Shown here in pieces: positions 28,944 through 37,764 of a stretch of 64,000 nt of DNA. How positions within the stretch are numbered: the first letter of the stretch is position 1; each line of letters starts with the position of its first letter. Both the position numbers and the translations under genes were made by a program. Location of the stretch: positions 1-64,000 of the forward strand of contig JAJPIX010000062.1 in assembly GCA_021324545.1 (NCBI GenBank), written 5' to 3'. The DNA is from Alphaproteobacteria bacterium (lineage in GTDB: Bacteria; Pseudomonadota; Alphaproteobacteria; Micropepsales; Micropepsaceae). The notes beneath the pieces are model-generated. The model had not been told where the DNA came from, did not search any database, and saw only the letters and a list, made by a program, of their open reading frames with translations.

Positions 28944-29963
28944 TTACTCATGAGACCCGCCGAGCCGATCCATGATGTCCTGCGGATCCAGCGACATCGC
29001 GTCGGTGCTTTCGTTCGGGTTTCCGGCATATCCGAGCGACTGGCCATCAAGCTGGACTTCGACCGCTCCACCGTTCGGGGTGCTCAGGGTCAGGCCCACA
29101 CGATTTGGAACCAGGTACGAATCACCCGGCTTCAGGACGCGGTTGATGTAAATCATTCCATCATTGCCCTCGACGAGCACCTTGGTTGCCTGATGGACGC
29201 GCAGGAGAACGCGTGAGTCCCGGTTCTGCTCGCCATAAACTTGCCCTGGGGGAAGTGCCGCCAGTTGTACAGGTGACGCTTGGGCCGTGTTTTCCGAGGT
29301 TGGTGGGGTGCTCTGTGGGGTGGTCGTTTCAGGCCCGTTTGCGACCGTACCGGATGCGCCACTCAGGCCGGGCACCGTTTGTCCGGGAGTTGCAGCCGTT
29401 TGGACCGCCGGCCGCTTGGCTGGCACATTGCGAACGGTCGCTGTGGGCTTGGGCGGTGGCGTCGGCCCGGACATGTCGGGCTGGGTCAACATTGTGTCGG
29501 CCGAAATCGCGAGGCGGTACGCGCCGAAAATCACAAGGCCCAGAAGCACAATACCGATGATCACCCACCCGTGCGGCAGACGGCGTTCTTCATCGGAGGT
29601 GGCGAAAGGCACCGGCTGCGGATGGTCGTCGCGGCCGGCGATTTCAGCCTTGAACCGTTCGACGAGCTGTACCCCGTCCAGACCCAGATAGTCCGCATAG
29701 GAACGGACGAACCCGATGGCATAGGTGCGCCCCGGGAGGGCCTCCAGCCTGTCCTCTTCCAAAGCTTCAAGGTGGTCCTTCCGGATCTTCAGGGCCCTGG
29801 ATACCGTTGCCAGGTCGTCCCCGCGCCTCAGGCGGGCGGCGCGCAGATCCTGGCCCACGGTCTCCAGCGGCGAATCGGCATCCCCAGAAATCTCGCGCAG
29901 ATGGATGCGGCGGCGTTCCAGCCCGCCACCCTGATCCAGCGTCAATCGCGTGACTTTGGTCAT
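28944..29963 (-). CDS. RodZ-like HTH membrane protein
   Basis: 339-residue protein with an N-terminal Xre/RodZ helix-turn-helix (VGQDLRAARLRRGDDLATVSRALKIRKDHLEALEEDR; about 36-105) and FVRSYADYLGLD, a single membrane helix (HGWVIIGIVLLGLVIFGAYRL; about 135-158), a Pro/Thr-rich linker and a C-terminal DUF4115-type beta domain. RodZ links MreB to the elongasome in rod-shaped cells. ATG at 29963 gives the family-like start. A promoter lies at 30017-30044. In many alphaproteobacteria this gene is beside ispG; here it precedes prfA. Confidence 0.88.
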   Translation of the reverse strand: MTKVTRLTLDQGGGLERRRIHLREISGDADSPLETVGQDLRAARLRRGDDLATVSRALKIRKDHLEALEEDRLEALPGRTYAIGFVRSYADYLGLDGVQLVERFKAEIAGRDDHPQPVPFATSDEERRLPHGWVIIGIVLLGLVIFGAYRLAISADTMLTQPDMSGPTPPPKPTATVRNVPAKRPAVQTAATPGQTVPGLSGASGTVANGPETTTPQSTPPTSENTAQASPVQLAALPPGQVYGEQNRDSRVLLRVHQATKVLVEGNDGMIYINRVLKPGDSYLVPNRVGLTLSTPNGGAVEVQLDGQSLGYAGNPNESTDAMSLDPQDIMDRLGGSHE

Positions 29964-30016
29964 TCCGGAAGATGTCCTGCTTTCGCCTTGCAAGCCATGC
30001 CGGCGACAAGCTGGAA

Positions 30017-30044
30017 TCTATAGGAACTTTGAGCCTTTACACAA
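30017..30044 (-). promoter_or_regulatory. Sigma-70-type promoter of the RodZ-like gene
   Basis: On the minus strand TTGTGT (30044-30039) and TATAGA (30022-30017) are separated by 16 bp, about 55 bp upstream of the chosen ATG. Confidence 0.45.
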
Positions 30045-30082
30045 TGCTAAGCCCGCCGTCGGCCACGGATTTTTCTGCCGGG

Positions 30083-30397
30083 TCAGCAGCCCCCGGACGT
30101 GCAGCCCTTGTTTATCTGCTGCCGCGTCAATTCCTGTTGCTGCTCATGCATCCTGCGGTCCCATTCCCGCTGGGTATGGCATTCACGGCCGGTGCCGATG
30201 CGCGTGCCTGTCGGCGGCGGGCCGGATTTGCATACGATCCGGTCGAGATCGCTTGATTGCGTGTCGCTGGCCGCGGGCGATGTCGTGGCGGCCGACGGCC
30301 CGGTCCCGGACGTTACATTGCCCGTTTGCGCCCCGGCGATACTGCCGAACGCCCAGAAACAGGCAGCGGCCGCCGGTACAAGAATTCGATTGTCCAT
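30083..30397 (-). CDS. Small exported CKSGPPPTG protein, copy B
   Basis: 104-residue protein. A signal peptide (about 1-22, ending SIAGAQ) is followed by a Thr/Ser/Ala-rich spacer and a C-terminal module: DLDRIVCKSGPPPTGTR, RECHTQREWD, then EQQQELTRQQINKGC. The same module occurs in the neighbouring gene at 30541-30897, so the two arose by tandem duplication. Two module cysteines plus two terminal ones (CTSGGC) could form disulphides in the periplasm. GGAGGGG precedes the ATG at 30397. No function is known to me. Confidence 0.82.
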   Translation of the reverse strand: MDNRILVPAAAACFWAFGSIAGAQTGNVTSGTGPSAATTSPAASDTQSSDLDRIVCKSGPPPTGTRIGTGRECHTQREWDRRMHEQQQELTRQQINKGCTSGGC

Positions 30398-30490
30398 GGA
30401 AGCCCCTCCGAACAAGTCCATACAAGCATAGAATGGAACTTTTTCGGCAAGTCTCAATAAAATTCTTGGGCCAGTCCACTCCCACAAACA

Positions 30491-30518
30491 AATATGGCCG
30501 GCTTGCGCCGGCCATATT
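30491..30518 (-). terminator. Perfect 12-bp hairpin between the two paralogous small genes
   Basis: AATATGGCCGGC (30491-30502) pairs with GCCGGCCATATT (30507-30518) around a 4-nt loop. It lies 22 bp past the stop of the upstream minus-strand paralogue. The minus-strand 3' flank (TGTTTGTG) is only weakly T-rich, so the terminator call is moderate. Confidence 0.55.
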
Positions 30519-30540
30519 GCACATGATTGCTCGCACGCTG

Positions 30541-30897
30541 TCAGGGGCCGCCGGTAATACCCCGGTTGATCTGCTGGCGCGTCAGCTCTTGCTGCTGTTC
30601 CTGTTGGCGCAGGTCCCATTCCCGCTGGGTGTGGCACTCGCGCGTGCTGCCAAGGCGGCTGCCGGTTGGCGGCGGTCCTGACTTGCACACAATGCGATCC
30701 AGATCTTCGGATGTCGAAGCACTGGCGGCCGGCGTGGCCGTCGTAACGGCTGGCGCGGGCTGTGTCTGCGCCGGGGTTGATGTATTCGCGGACTGGTCGG
30801 AAGGCGTGGAACCTGTTGGATCGGCCGATGCGATCCCCCCGAAAGCCACGAGTGCAGCTCCCCCCAAAATAGCTACAATGAACTTGTGCACGGTCAT
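30541..30897 (-). CDS. Small exported CKSGPPPTG protein, copy A
   Basis: 118-residue paralogue of the gene at 30083-30397. A signal peptide (about 1-26, ending GIASA) is followed by a Ser/Thr/Pro/Ala-rich spacer and the conserved C-terminal module DLDRIVCKSGPPPTGSR, RECHTQREWD and EQQQELTRQQIN. This copy lacks the terminal cysteines. The start at 30897 is chosen over a longer frame because it yields the signal peptide and sits after GAGGAC. Both genes are inserted between ptsP and the RodZ-like gene. Similar short CxxG...RxCxT..EW proteins occur in alphaproteobacteria as uncharacterised families. Confidence 0.82.
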   Translation of the reverse strand: MTVHKFIVAILGGAALVAFGGIASADPTGSTPSDQSANTSTPAQTQPAPAVTTATPAASASTSEDLDRIVCKSGPPPTGSRLGSTRECHTQREWDLRQQEQQQELTRQQINRGITGGP

Positions 30898-31017
30898 GTC
30901 CTCACAATTGCGACACATGAGCAGTGTGGCCGCCCGTTCCGAGGAAAAGCAAGGCGCGCACATCAGGTCGGAGTTGATGTTTTGATTGCATCAGCGCGAT
31001 TTTCGCGCTTCTCACGA

Positions 31018-33279
31018 TTAATTGATCGCAATTCCCCGTTCGGCCGCGAATGCGGAGAGGCGTGTCCTTAACGAATGATCTGTGCGACCGCACTGTCGCA
31101 GCACGAAGGGCGATACATCCCGCGTATCGAGGCTTCGGATCATCATCTTTACCGGCCCAATATTGGCCGGCTGCATCGAAAGGGTTCGCAATCCGAGCCC
31201 GACCAGCGCCATTGCCTCGAGAGGACGACCGGCCATCTCGCCGCAGAGCGACACCTCGCCGCCCGCCTCTGAAGCCGCAACGACGATATGGTGAATCATT
31301 GTCAGCATGGCGGGATTGAGGGAATCGTAACGGCGGGCCACGCGCGGATTTGTACGATCCATCGCGAAAGCGAATTGGATAAGGTCATTTGAGCCGATGG
31401 ATACGAAGTCGGCGCTTCGCAGAACCTGGGGCAGCATGAAGACCAGGGCCGGAACCTCGACCATGGCGCCCACCTGTATTTGCCTGGGTTGCGGCTTGCC
31501 GAGCCGTCGAGCCCGCTCGATCTCACGATCGATGAGCGCACGCGCCATGTTGAATTCGGCGACGTCACTGACCATGGGCAGGAGGAGGCGAAGCGTGCGA
31601 TCTCGCGCAGCCGTCAACAGCGCCCTGACCTGATAGCGCATCAGTGCAGGCCGATCGAGAGCAATGCGAAGTGCCCGCCAGCCCAAAGACGGATTGGCTT
31701 CCCGTTCCCATCGGCCATAGGGCAGCACCTTGTCGCCGCCCAGATCGAGCGTACGAAACACAACCGGCTTGTCGCCGGCGGCGTCGAGCACCTGTCGGTA
31801 AAACTGAATCTGATCGTCCAGAGTGGGCATGGTTTCACCGATCATGAACTGCAGCTCGGTACGAAACAGTCCCACGCCGTCGGCACCCGACTCCTTCAGA
31901 TGAGGCATGTCAATCAGCAGGCCCGCGTTCATCATCAGCCGGATATGCACCCCATCCTTTGTGACCGCGGGCAAGTCCCGAACCTGGGCCAATCTCGCCA
32001 CGCGCTGTTCGCGGAGCGCCCGCCGCGCAGAAAACACGGACAATATCTCGGCTGGAGGGCGCAAATGGGCCTCCCCGGTCTCGCCGTCGATCACGATATC
32101 ATCGCCTGCGCGCGCAGCGTCGCTGATGCCATCCGCCGAGCCGACGAGCGGTACGCCCATGGCACGGGCCACGATCGCCACATGCGAGGTGGATGCCGCA
32201 TCTTCGAGCACCAGCCCTTTGAGCTTGTCACGGCCGTAGTCAAGCAATTCCGCCGGCCCCATGGCCCGTGCCAGCAAGATGGCATCGTCTGGCAGGTCGG
32301 GAACGTTGGCGCCATCCCCACCGAGGTGGCGTAGCAATCGCCTGGCCAGATCATCGAAATCGTGACGCTTTTCTCGCAGAAAGGGATCTCCAGCGCGGGT
32401 CATGCGCAGCCGCATCTCGTCATGCACGCGCTCAACGGCGGCTTCGGACGTAAGACCCGCGCGCACGGCATCGCGGAGGCGCTCGCGCCATCCCTGATCG
32501 TGTACCAGCAGTCGGTATGCTTCGATGACTTCACGGCTTTCGCCCGTAAGATCGAGCTCCGTGGAATCGAGCATTTCGTCCACTTCGGAGGCGAGCTTCT
32601 CGAGTGCCGCATCGAGCCGCTGCAGCTCGGCGACCGGATCGTCGGCGATCAGCTTGTCCACCTTGACGCGCGGTTCATGGAGGACCACGCGGCCGATCGC
32701 GACGCCTTCGCTTAACCCCTCGCCCCGAAATGCCAGCGGCTTGTCTGCGCGCAACGCCGGCTCATCGAGTTCGGCGATGTCGAACAACCCTCCTTGCGCG
32801 ACAACCTCCGCCAGCACCATCGCGATCGTCTGCAGTGCTTCGATCTCTTCCTCGTCATATTGACGCGCCGCCTTGTTCTGCACGGTCAGCACGCCGAATA
32901 CCTGGCCACCGCGCAGGATCGGCACGCCGAGGAAGGAATGAAATGGGTCTTCACCCGTTTCGGGCCGATAGGAAAAATGCGGATGCAGCCGGGCATCGCT
33001 GAGGTTCAGCGGCTCCGCCGTCTCGGCCACCAAGCCGACAAGGCCTTCACCGCGCTTCATGCGCGTATTGTGGACGGCAGAGCGGTTCAGGCCTTCGGTT
33101 GCAAACAGCTCAAGGATGTTCCCTGCGCGGCGCAGATAGATCGAACAAACTTCGGCTACCATGTTGGCAGCGATGACGCCCACAAGCTTGTCAAGGCGCG
33201 CCTGCGCGCTTCCCGGCTCCGTCATGATCTCGCGAAGGCGCCGCAACAATGTTCTGGGACCGCCCGCGGCCAGCGGCAT
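31018..33279 (-). CDS. ptsP: PEP-protein phosphotransferase of the nitrogen PTS (EI-Ntr)
   Basis: 753-residue EI-Ntr enzyme that phosphorylates NPr from phosphoenolpyruvate in the regulatory nitrogen PTS. It has an N-terminal GAF domain (about 25-165), the PEP-utilising N-terminal helical region, the swivelling His domain with TSHVAIVARAMG (about residue 365), and the C-terminal TIM barrel with GLFRTELQFMI, GSNDLIQFAFAMDR and SLCGEMAGRPL. In alphaproteobacteria glutamine binding to the GAF domain signals nitrogen status. A GGGAGA site precedes the ATG. It follows lysC by 12 bp, a conserved pairing. Confidence 0.96.
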   Translation of the reverse strand: MPLAAGGPRTLLRRLREIMTEPGSAQARLDKLVGVIAANMVAEVCSIYLRRAGNILELFATEGLNRSAVHNTRMKRGEGLVGLVAETAEPLNLSDARLHPHFSYRPETGEDPFHSFLGVPILRGGQVFGVLTVQNKAARQYDEEEIEALQTIAMVLAEVVAQGGLFDIAELDEPALRADKPLAFRGEGLSEGVAIGRVVLHEPRVKVDKLIADDPVAELQRLDAALEKLASEVDEMLDSTELDLTGESREVIEAYRLLVHDQGWRERLRDAVRAGLTSEAAVERVHDEMRLRMTRAGDPFLREKRHDFDDLARRLLRHLGGDGANVPDLPDDAILLARAMGPAELLDYGRDKLKGLVLEDAASTSHVAIVARAMGVPLVGSADGISDAARAGDDIVIDGETGEAHLRPPAEILSVFSARRALREQRVARLAQVRDLPAVTKDGVHIRLMMNAGLLIDMPHLKESGADGVGLFRTELQFMIGETMPTLDDQIQFYRQVLDAAGDKPVVFRTLDLGGDKVLPYGRWEREANPSLGWRALRIALDRPALMRYQVRALLTAARDRTLRLLLPMVSDVAEFNMARALIDREIERARRLGKPQPRQIQVGAMVEVPALVFMLPQVLRSADFVSIGSNDLIQFAFAMDRTNPRVARRYDSLNPAMLTMIHHIVVAASEAGGEVSLCGEMAGRPLEAMALVGLGLRTLSMQPANIGPVKMMIRSLDTRDVSPFVLRQCGRTDHSLRTRLSAFAAERGIAIN

Positions 33280-33291
33280 GGGTGTCTCCCT

Positions 33292-34515
33292 TTAGCCTGC
33301 GTCAAGTTCGTACGCCGAATGCAGGGCGCGTACGGCGAGTTCCACATATTCCTCGGCAATGAGTACGCTGACCTTGATTTCGGAAGTCGAAATCACCTGA
33401 ATGTTGATGCCCTTCTCGGCAAGCGTCCGGAACATGGTCTGCGCAACCCCCGAATGTGTCCGCATGCCGATTCCGATGATGGACACCTTGGCCACGCTTG
33501 CGTCGGAGGTAATGTCTCGATAGCCAATCGCCGATTGGGCCGCCTGGATCGTTTCAAGCGCCCGGGCGAGATCGCCCCGGCTGACGGTGAACGTGAGGTT
33601 AGTCTTGGCTTTGTCGGCAGACACATCCTGCACGATCATGTCCACATTGATCCCGGCGTCCGCGAGCGGCCCGAAAATCGCCGCCGCCACACCGGGCTGA
33701 TCGGGTATCCGCAGGAGCGTGATTTTCGCTTCATCGCGCGAGTAAGCGATGCCGGAGACAGGTCTCTTTTCCACGATATCATCCTCGTCGCAGAGAAGCG
33801 TGCCGCCATTTTCAGGCGCAAAAGTTGAAAGCACCCTGACCGGCACACGGTGTAGCATGGCGATTTCCACGGAACGTGTCTGGAGGACTTTGGCGCCCTG
33901 CGAGGCAAGTTCCAGCATCTCCTCATAGGTAATCTTGTCCAGGCGCCGGGCCTTGGGAACGATACGGGGATCCGTCGTGTAGACACCGTCCACATCGGTG
34001 TAGATGTCGCAACGGTCAGCGCTTATGGCGGCTGCCACAGCGACGGCGCTGGTGTCGGAGCCCCCTCGCCCAAGTGTCGATATCCGATTGTCCGGCGCGA
34101 CCCCCTGAAACCCGGCGATGACCGCCACCTGCCCGTCGGCCAGCCTCTGGTCCAACAGCGTCCTGTCTATGTTCTGGATACGGGCTGCCCCATGCATGGA
34201 GGAGGTCCGGATGGGAATTTGCCAGCCCATCCACGAGCGGGCCGGCACCCCAATGGCCGAAAGGGCCACGGCCGTCAGCCCGGCCGTGATCTGCTCGCCG
34301 GCCGCGACCACGACGTCATATTCGCGTGCGTCATGAAGGGGGGAAAGCTCGCGCGTCCATCCAACCAGCTTGTTGGTCTCGCCGGCCATGGCCGAAACCA
34401 CCACGGCAACCTGATTTCCGCGCTCCACTTCCTGCTTTACCAGTCCGGCCGCATGCCGGATGCGATCGAGGTCGGCAACCGAAGTGCCCCCGAACTTCAT
34501 CACGATCTTGGCCAT
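33292..34515 (-). CDS. lysC: Aspartate kinase
   Basis: 407-residue aspartokinase, the first step of the lysine/threonine/methionine and diaminopimelate pathway. It starts MAKIVMKFGGTSVADLDR; the catalytic domain includes TLGRGGSDTSAVAVAAA. Two C-terminal ACT domains (about 270-400) imply allosteric feedback by lysine and/or threonine. ATG at 34515 is chosen because the upstream 13 residues do not fit the family. Transcribed with ptsP; divergent from ubiG (133 bp). Confidence 0.96.
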   Translation of the reverse strand: MAKIVMKFGGTSVADLDRIRHAAGLVKQEVERGNQVAVVVSAMAGETNKLVGWTRELSPLHDAREYDVVVAAGEQITAGLTAVALSAIGVPARSWMGWQIPIRTSSMHGAARIQNIDRTLLDQRLADGQVAVIAGFQGVAPDNRISTLGRGGSDTSAVAVAAAISADRCDIYTDVDGVYTTDPRIVPKARRLDKITYEEMLELASQGAKVLQTRSVEIAMLHRVPVRVLSTFAPENGGTLLCDEDDIVEKRPVSGIAYSRDEAKITLLRIPDQPGVAAAIFGPLADAGINVDMIVQDVSADKAKTNLTFTVSRGDLARALETIQAAQSAIGYRDITSDASVAKVSIIGIGMRTHSGVAQTMFRTLAEKGINIQVISTSEIKVSVLIAEEYVELAVRALHSAYELDAG

Positions 34516-34648
34516 CTGGCACGTCCCAGCCCGCCGGTAGATCCTGCCGTCCAATGCCGGCGAAGTTGCGGCGTTGCAGCATTCTTAGACGGCGGTTGCG
34601 AGGCGCTCAATGGATTCCTTTGCCCCGCGAACCTGTTAGGCTGCGGCC

Positions 34649-35404
34649 ATGGCGCCAAAACCCGACCGCAAATCCGCCGCCTCCGTAAATCCGGCCGAGG
34701 TTGAGAAATTTGGCGCGCTCGCCGCCGAATGGTGGAATGCTTCGGGCAAATTCGCGCCACTGCACAAATTCAATCCGGTCAGGCTTGCCTTCATTCGCGA
34801 AACATCTGCCGACCATTTCGGGCGCCACGGTCACTCTCTCCGTCCTTTCGCTGGGCTCACGCTGCTCGACATAGGCTGCGGCGGCGGCTTGCTGTCTGAG
34901 CCTATGAGCCGGCTCGGCTTTGACGTCCTGGGTGCCGACGCGTCCGAAAGGAACATCGGAATTGCCGTAGCCCATGCGCGTGAAACTGCAACAACCGTAA
35001 GCTATCGTTGTACAACCGCCGAAGAGCTTGCCGACGAAGGAAGGCGATTCGATGTGGTCCTCAACATGGAGGTGGTGGAACACGTCGCCGACCTGCCTGC
35101 ATATCTGGAAGCCTGTGCAAAGCTCGTGGCGCCCGGCGGACTGATGTTTGTCGCCACGATCAACAGGACGCTGAAATCACTTGCGCTTGCCAAGATCGGC
35201 GCTGAATTCGTTCTTCGCTGGGTCCCCGTCGGCACGCATGACTGGAACCGTTTCGTCGAGCCGACGAGACTGCGCGCGATCCTCGAAGCGGCGGGATTGA
35301 AAATCTTGAAACTTCAAGGTGTTATTTTCGACCCGCTCATTTGGACATGGCGCCTTTCCAGCGATACGGACGTCAATTACATGCTGGTAGCCAGCATGTC
35401 CTGA
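34649..35404 (+). CDS. ubiG: Ubiquinone biosynthesis O-methyltransferase UbiG
   Basis: 251-residue SAM methyltransferase that methylates two hydroxyls during ubiquinone synthesis. UbiG signatures are [25 protein letters not shown] at the N-terminus, [19 protein letters not shown] (motif I, about 70-90), [10 protein letters not shown] and [10 protein letters not shown]. Length is normal. Divergent from lysC, which is a common alphaproteobacterial arrangement. Confidence 0.96.
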   Translation: MAPKPDRKSAASVNPAEVEKFGALAAEWWNASGKFAPLHKFNPVRLAFIRETSADHFGRHGHSLRPFAGLTLLDIGCGGGLLSEPMSRLGFDVLGADASERNIGIAVAHARETATTVSYRCTTAEELADEGRRFDVVLNMEVVEHVADLPAYLEACAKLVAPGGLMFVATINRTLKSLALAKIGAEFVLRWVPVGTHDWNRFVEPTRLRAILEAAGLKILKLQGVIFDPLIWTWRLSSDTDVNYMLVASMS

Positions 35405-35474
35405 ACCATCTCGACCGCAATCCGGCGTTGGGATAGGTTCTTGCGACAGGGGCACCACCTTTCGGGGATAACAC

Positions 35475-36173
35475 ATGCGTATTCTTACTGCAGTCGCCGC
35501 GGCAGCGGCGCTTATCGTCGCGCCCGCTTTGGCGGCAAAACCTGTTCACCATCATCGCAAGCCGCCGGCCCATCCGGCCGTCTGTTCGCTCAACATTGCG
35601 CCGCAGACCACTGCTACGCTGGTTCGCAACGCCACTTCGACCTTGTACGATTTTGAGGGCAGCAGCGCGTCATATTTGCTGAAAAGCGCCAAGGCCGTTC
35701 TTATCGTGCCGAACCTGGTGAAGGTCGGCTTCATCATCGGGGGGCAGGGCGGCGATGGCGTACTGCTCCGCCGCAACGGAAAGGTATGGAGCTATCCGGC
35801 ATTTTATTCGATGGGCTCGCCCTCCCTCGGTCTGCAGGCCGGTGTCAACAGCGCCGAGGTCGTCCTGCTTATCATGACCGACAGAGCCCTTGCCGCAATC
35901 GAAGAAAACGAGTTCCGCATCGGAACAGAAGCGGGCATTGCCGTGCTTATGGTGGGAGGCAACGCCGGCGCAACCAGCTACAATTCCGATATCGTCGGCT
36001 GGGCCACCGCCAAAGGCGTATATATCGGGCTCACGATCAACGATTCAACGATCCGTCAGCGCCCGGAATGGAACGCGGAATACTATGACCATGCGGTGCC
36101 GATTGACGACGTTTATTCGGCTCGCGTGTGCAACCGCGATGCCGACAATCTGCGAGCCGCCCTGTTGCGCTGA
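35475..36173 (+). CDS. Exported SYLF-domain (Ysc84-like) lipid-binding protein
   Basis: 232-residue protein with a signal peptide (about 1-20), a His-rich spacer (VHHHRKPP) and a SYLF domain (AKAVLIVPNLVKVGFIIGGQGGDGVLLRR, WSYPAFYSMGSPSLGLQAGVNSAEVVLLIMT). Family members bind phosphoinositides or anionic lipids; bacterial function is not settled. A GGGGATAACAC stretch precedes the ATG. The stop abuts the convergent DUF1178 stop in a shared TGATCA. Confidence 0.9.
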   Translation: MRILTAVAAAAALIVAPALAAKPVHHHRKPPAHPAVCSLNIAPQTTATLVRNATSTLYDFEGSSASYLLKSAKAVLIVPNLVKVGFIIGGQGGDGVLLRRNGKVWSYPAFYSMGSPSLGLQAGVNSAEVVLLIMTDRALAAIEENEFRIGTEAGIAVLMVGGNAGATSYNSDIVGWATAKGVYIGLTINDSTIRQRPEWNAEYYDHAVPIDDVYSARVCNRDADNLRAALLR

Positions 36174-36590
36174 TCAGTTTGCTTCGTCGAGATCCGGTGG
36201 AAGAGGCGCAACGTCGATGCCCTCTTCCACCAGCTCTCTTGCTTCCCTTAGCGTGGCTTCGCCGTAGATCTGGCGTCGTTCGGCGTCGCCGTAATGAATT
36301 TTGCGCGCTTCCTCCGGAAATCGCCGTCCGACGTTTTCGGCGTTTTGCAGAACATGCTGCCGCAATCCCGTCATGAATTGCCGCATTTTTCGCAGCTCGT
36401 CCGGCGCTGCGTTTCGATCGCCGCCCCGCGCCGGCAAGGCTGGTGCCATGGGCGCCTTTGCGACATTGCGCGAATTGCAGATCGGGCAGACGAGCTTTCG
36501 CTCGGCCGCCTGCTCCTCATAGGCCGCGCTTGAAGCAAACCACGCTTCAAACTGATGCTCGTTCTGACACTGAAGACTGTAAACAATCAC
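36174..36590 (-). CDS. DUF1178 zinc-ribbon protein
   Basis: 138-residue DUF1178 protein. GTG at 36590 is chosen because relatives begin MIVYSLQC. Paired cysteines (YSLQCQNEH and LVCPICNSRNV) form a likely zinc ribbon in the first 50 residues. A helical C-terminus with RRFPEEARKIHYGDAERRQIYGEA is typical of the family. Function unknown. It follows the nitrilase-family gene by 68 bp and abuts the SYLF stop. Confidence 0.9.
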   Translation of the reverse strand: MIVYSLQCQNEHQFEAWFASSAAYEEQAAERKLVCPICNSRNVAKAPMAPALPARGGDRNAAPDELRKMRQFMTGLRQHVLQNAENVGRRFPEEARKIHYGDAERRQIYGEATLREARELVEEGIDVAPLPPDLDEAN

Positions 36591-36658
36591 GCGAATTGCT
36601 CGCCAGTGCAACGATCTCTCATACAAATGCGCACGATTTGTGCGCTCCGCAAGGGTGG

Positions 36659-37477
36659 TTACTCCACATCAAAGTCTCGATCATGTCGGAGGCTTGGTAT
36701 TTTTGCGCGCGCATTTGCCGAAAGTGCCGGATCGATCTCCGCCACAATGATGCCAGGGGCCGTGCCGGCTTCAGCCAGGATTTCCCCCCACGGCGAAACG
36801 ATCAGCGAGTGGCCGTAGGTTTTGCGCCCGTTTGCATGAGTGCCCCCTTGCGCCGGCGCGAACACGAATGCGCCGTTCTCGATGGCGCGCGCGCGCAACA
36901 GCACATGCCAGTGCGCCTTGCCGGTTGTTTCAGTGAAGGCGCTGGGCGCCGTCAGCAGAAAACATCCCGCCCTGCCGTAAGCGCGATAGAGCTGCGGAAA
37001 ACGAATATCGTAGCAAATTGAAAGCCCGATCGTCCCCCAGGGCGTTTTTGCTGTTACCGCGCGCAGCCCGCCGGCCACCGTATTGCTCTCCCGATATGTC
37101 TCACCGCCCGGCAGATCGACATCGAAGAGATGGATCTTGTCATAGCGCGCCGCGATCAGGCCCTTCGGATCGATCAGGTAGGATCGGTTTGCGGTCTTTG
37201 CATCGCTCACCCTGATTGCCAAGGACCCGATTAGAAGCCAGATGCCCAGTTCTTCCGCCAACGCCCGGAATTTCGGCAAGGACGGGTCCCGCTCTTCCGT
37301 AAAACTTTTCTCCAGTTTTGCGCCTCCATCCGGTGCCATCAGGGTCGTATTTTCCGGCGTGCCCACAAATTGCGCACCCTTGCCTGCGGCTTCACGGATC
37401 AGACCAGATGTTATGCGGACGTTCTCGGCCGGATCGTCTGACGAGCAAATCTGCACACAGGCGGCACGGAAACTCAT
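36659..37477 (-). CDS. Carbon-nitrogen hydrolase (Nit-type)
   Basis: 272-residue nitrilase-superfamily amidase. The Glu-Lys-Cys triad appears in VGTPENTTLM (Glu), DKIHLFDVDLPGG (Lys) and LSICYDIRFPQLYRAYG (Cys). The pattern is closest to Nit1/Nit2-type enzymes that hydrolyse omega-amides such as deaminated glutathione, a repair role; exact substrate cannot be read. It overlaps grxC by 4 bp (ATGA), which fits a glutathione link. Confidence 0.92.
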   Translation of the reverse strand: MSFRAACVQICSSDDPAENVRITSGLIREAAGKGAQFVGTPENTTLMAPDGGAKLEKSFTEERDPSLPKFRALAEELGIWLLIGSLAIRVSDAKTANRSYLIDPKGLIAARYDKIHLFDVDLPGGETYRESNTVAGGLRAVTAKTPWGTIGLSICYDIRFPQLYRAYGRAGCFLLTAPSAFTETTGKAHWHVLLRARAIENGAFVFAPAQGGTHANGRKTYGHSLIVSPWGEILAEAGTAPGIIVAEIDPALSANARAKIPSLRHDRDFDVE

Positions 37478-37737
37478 GTATCGGCCCTCAGCAACCGGTC
37501 GAGCTTTCCCTCGCGTTCCAGCTCATACAGATCATCACACCCGCCCACATGTATCTGGCCGATGAAAATTTGCGGAACCGTCTGCGCACCTCCCGATTTT
37601 GCTTCCATGTCGGCGCGCGCCTTGGCGTCCATGAATACATCAATCTCTTCGTAAGAGACGCCCTTCTTTTTCAAAAGATGCTTGGCCCGCACGCAATAGG
37701 GGCAGATCGGGGTGACGTAAATCGTGACCTTTGCCAT
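37474..37737 (-). CDS. grxC: Glutaredoxin 3
   Basis: 87-residue dithiol glutaredoxin with active site TPICPYCVRAK (CPYC), cis-proline TVPQIF and GGCDDLYELE glutathione-binding loop. Reduces disulphides using glutathione. Between comF and the Nit-type hydrolase, coupled to the latter. Confidence 0.97.
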   Translation of the reverse strand: MAKVTIYVTPICPYCVRAKHLLKKKGVSYEEIDVFMDAKARADMEAKSGGAQTVPQIFIGQIHVGGCDDLYELEREGKLDRLLRADT

Positions 37738-37764
37738 GAACGCAACCGGACTCGGACGGTTATC

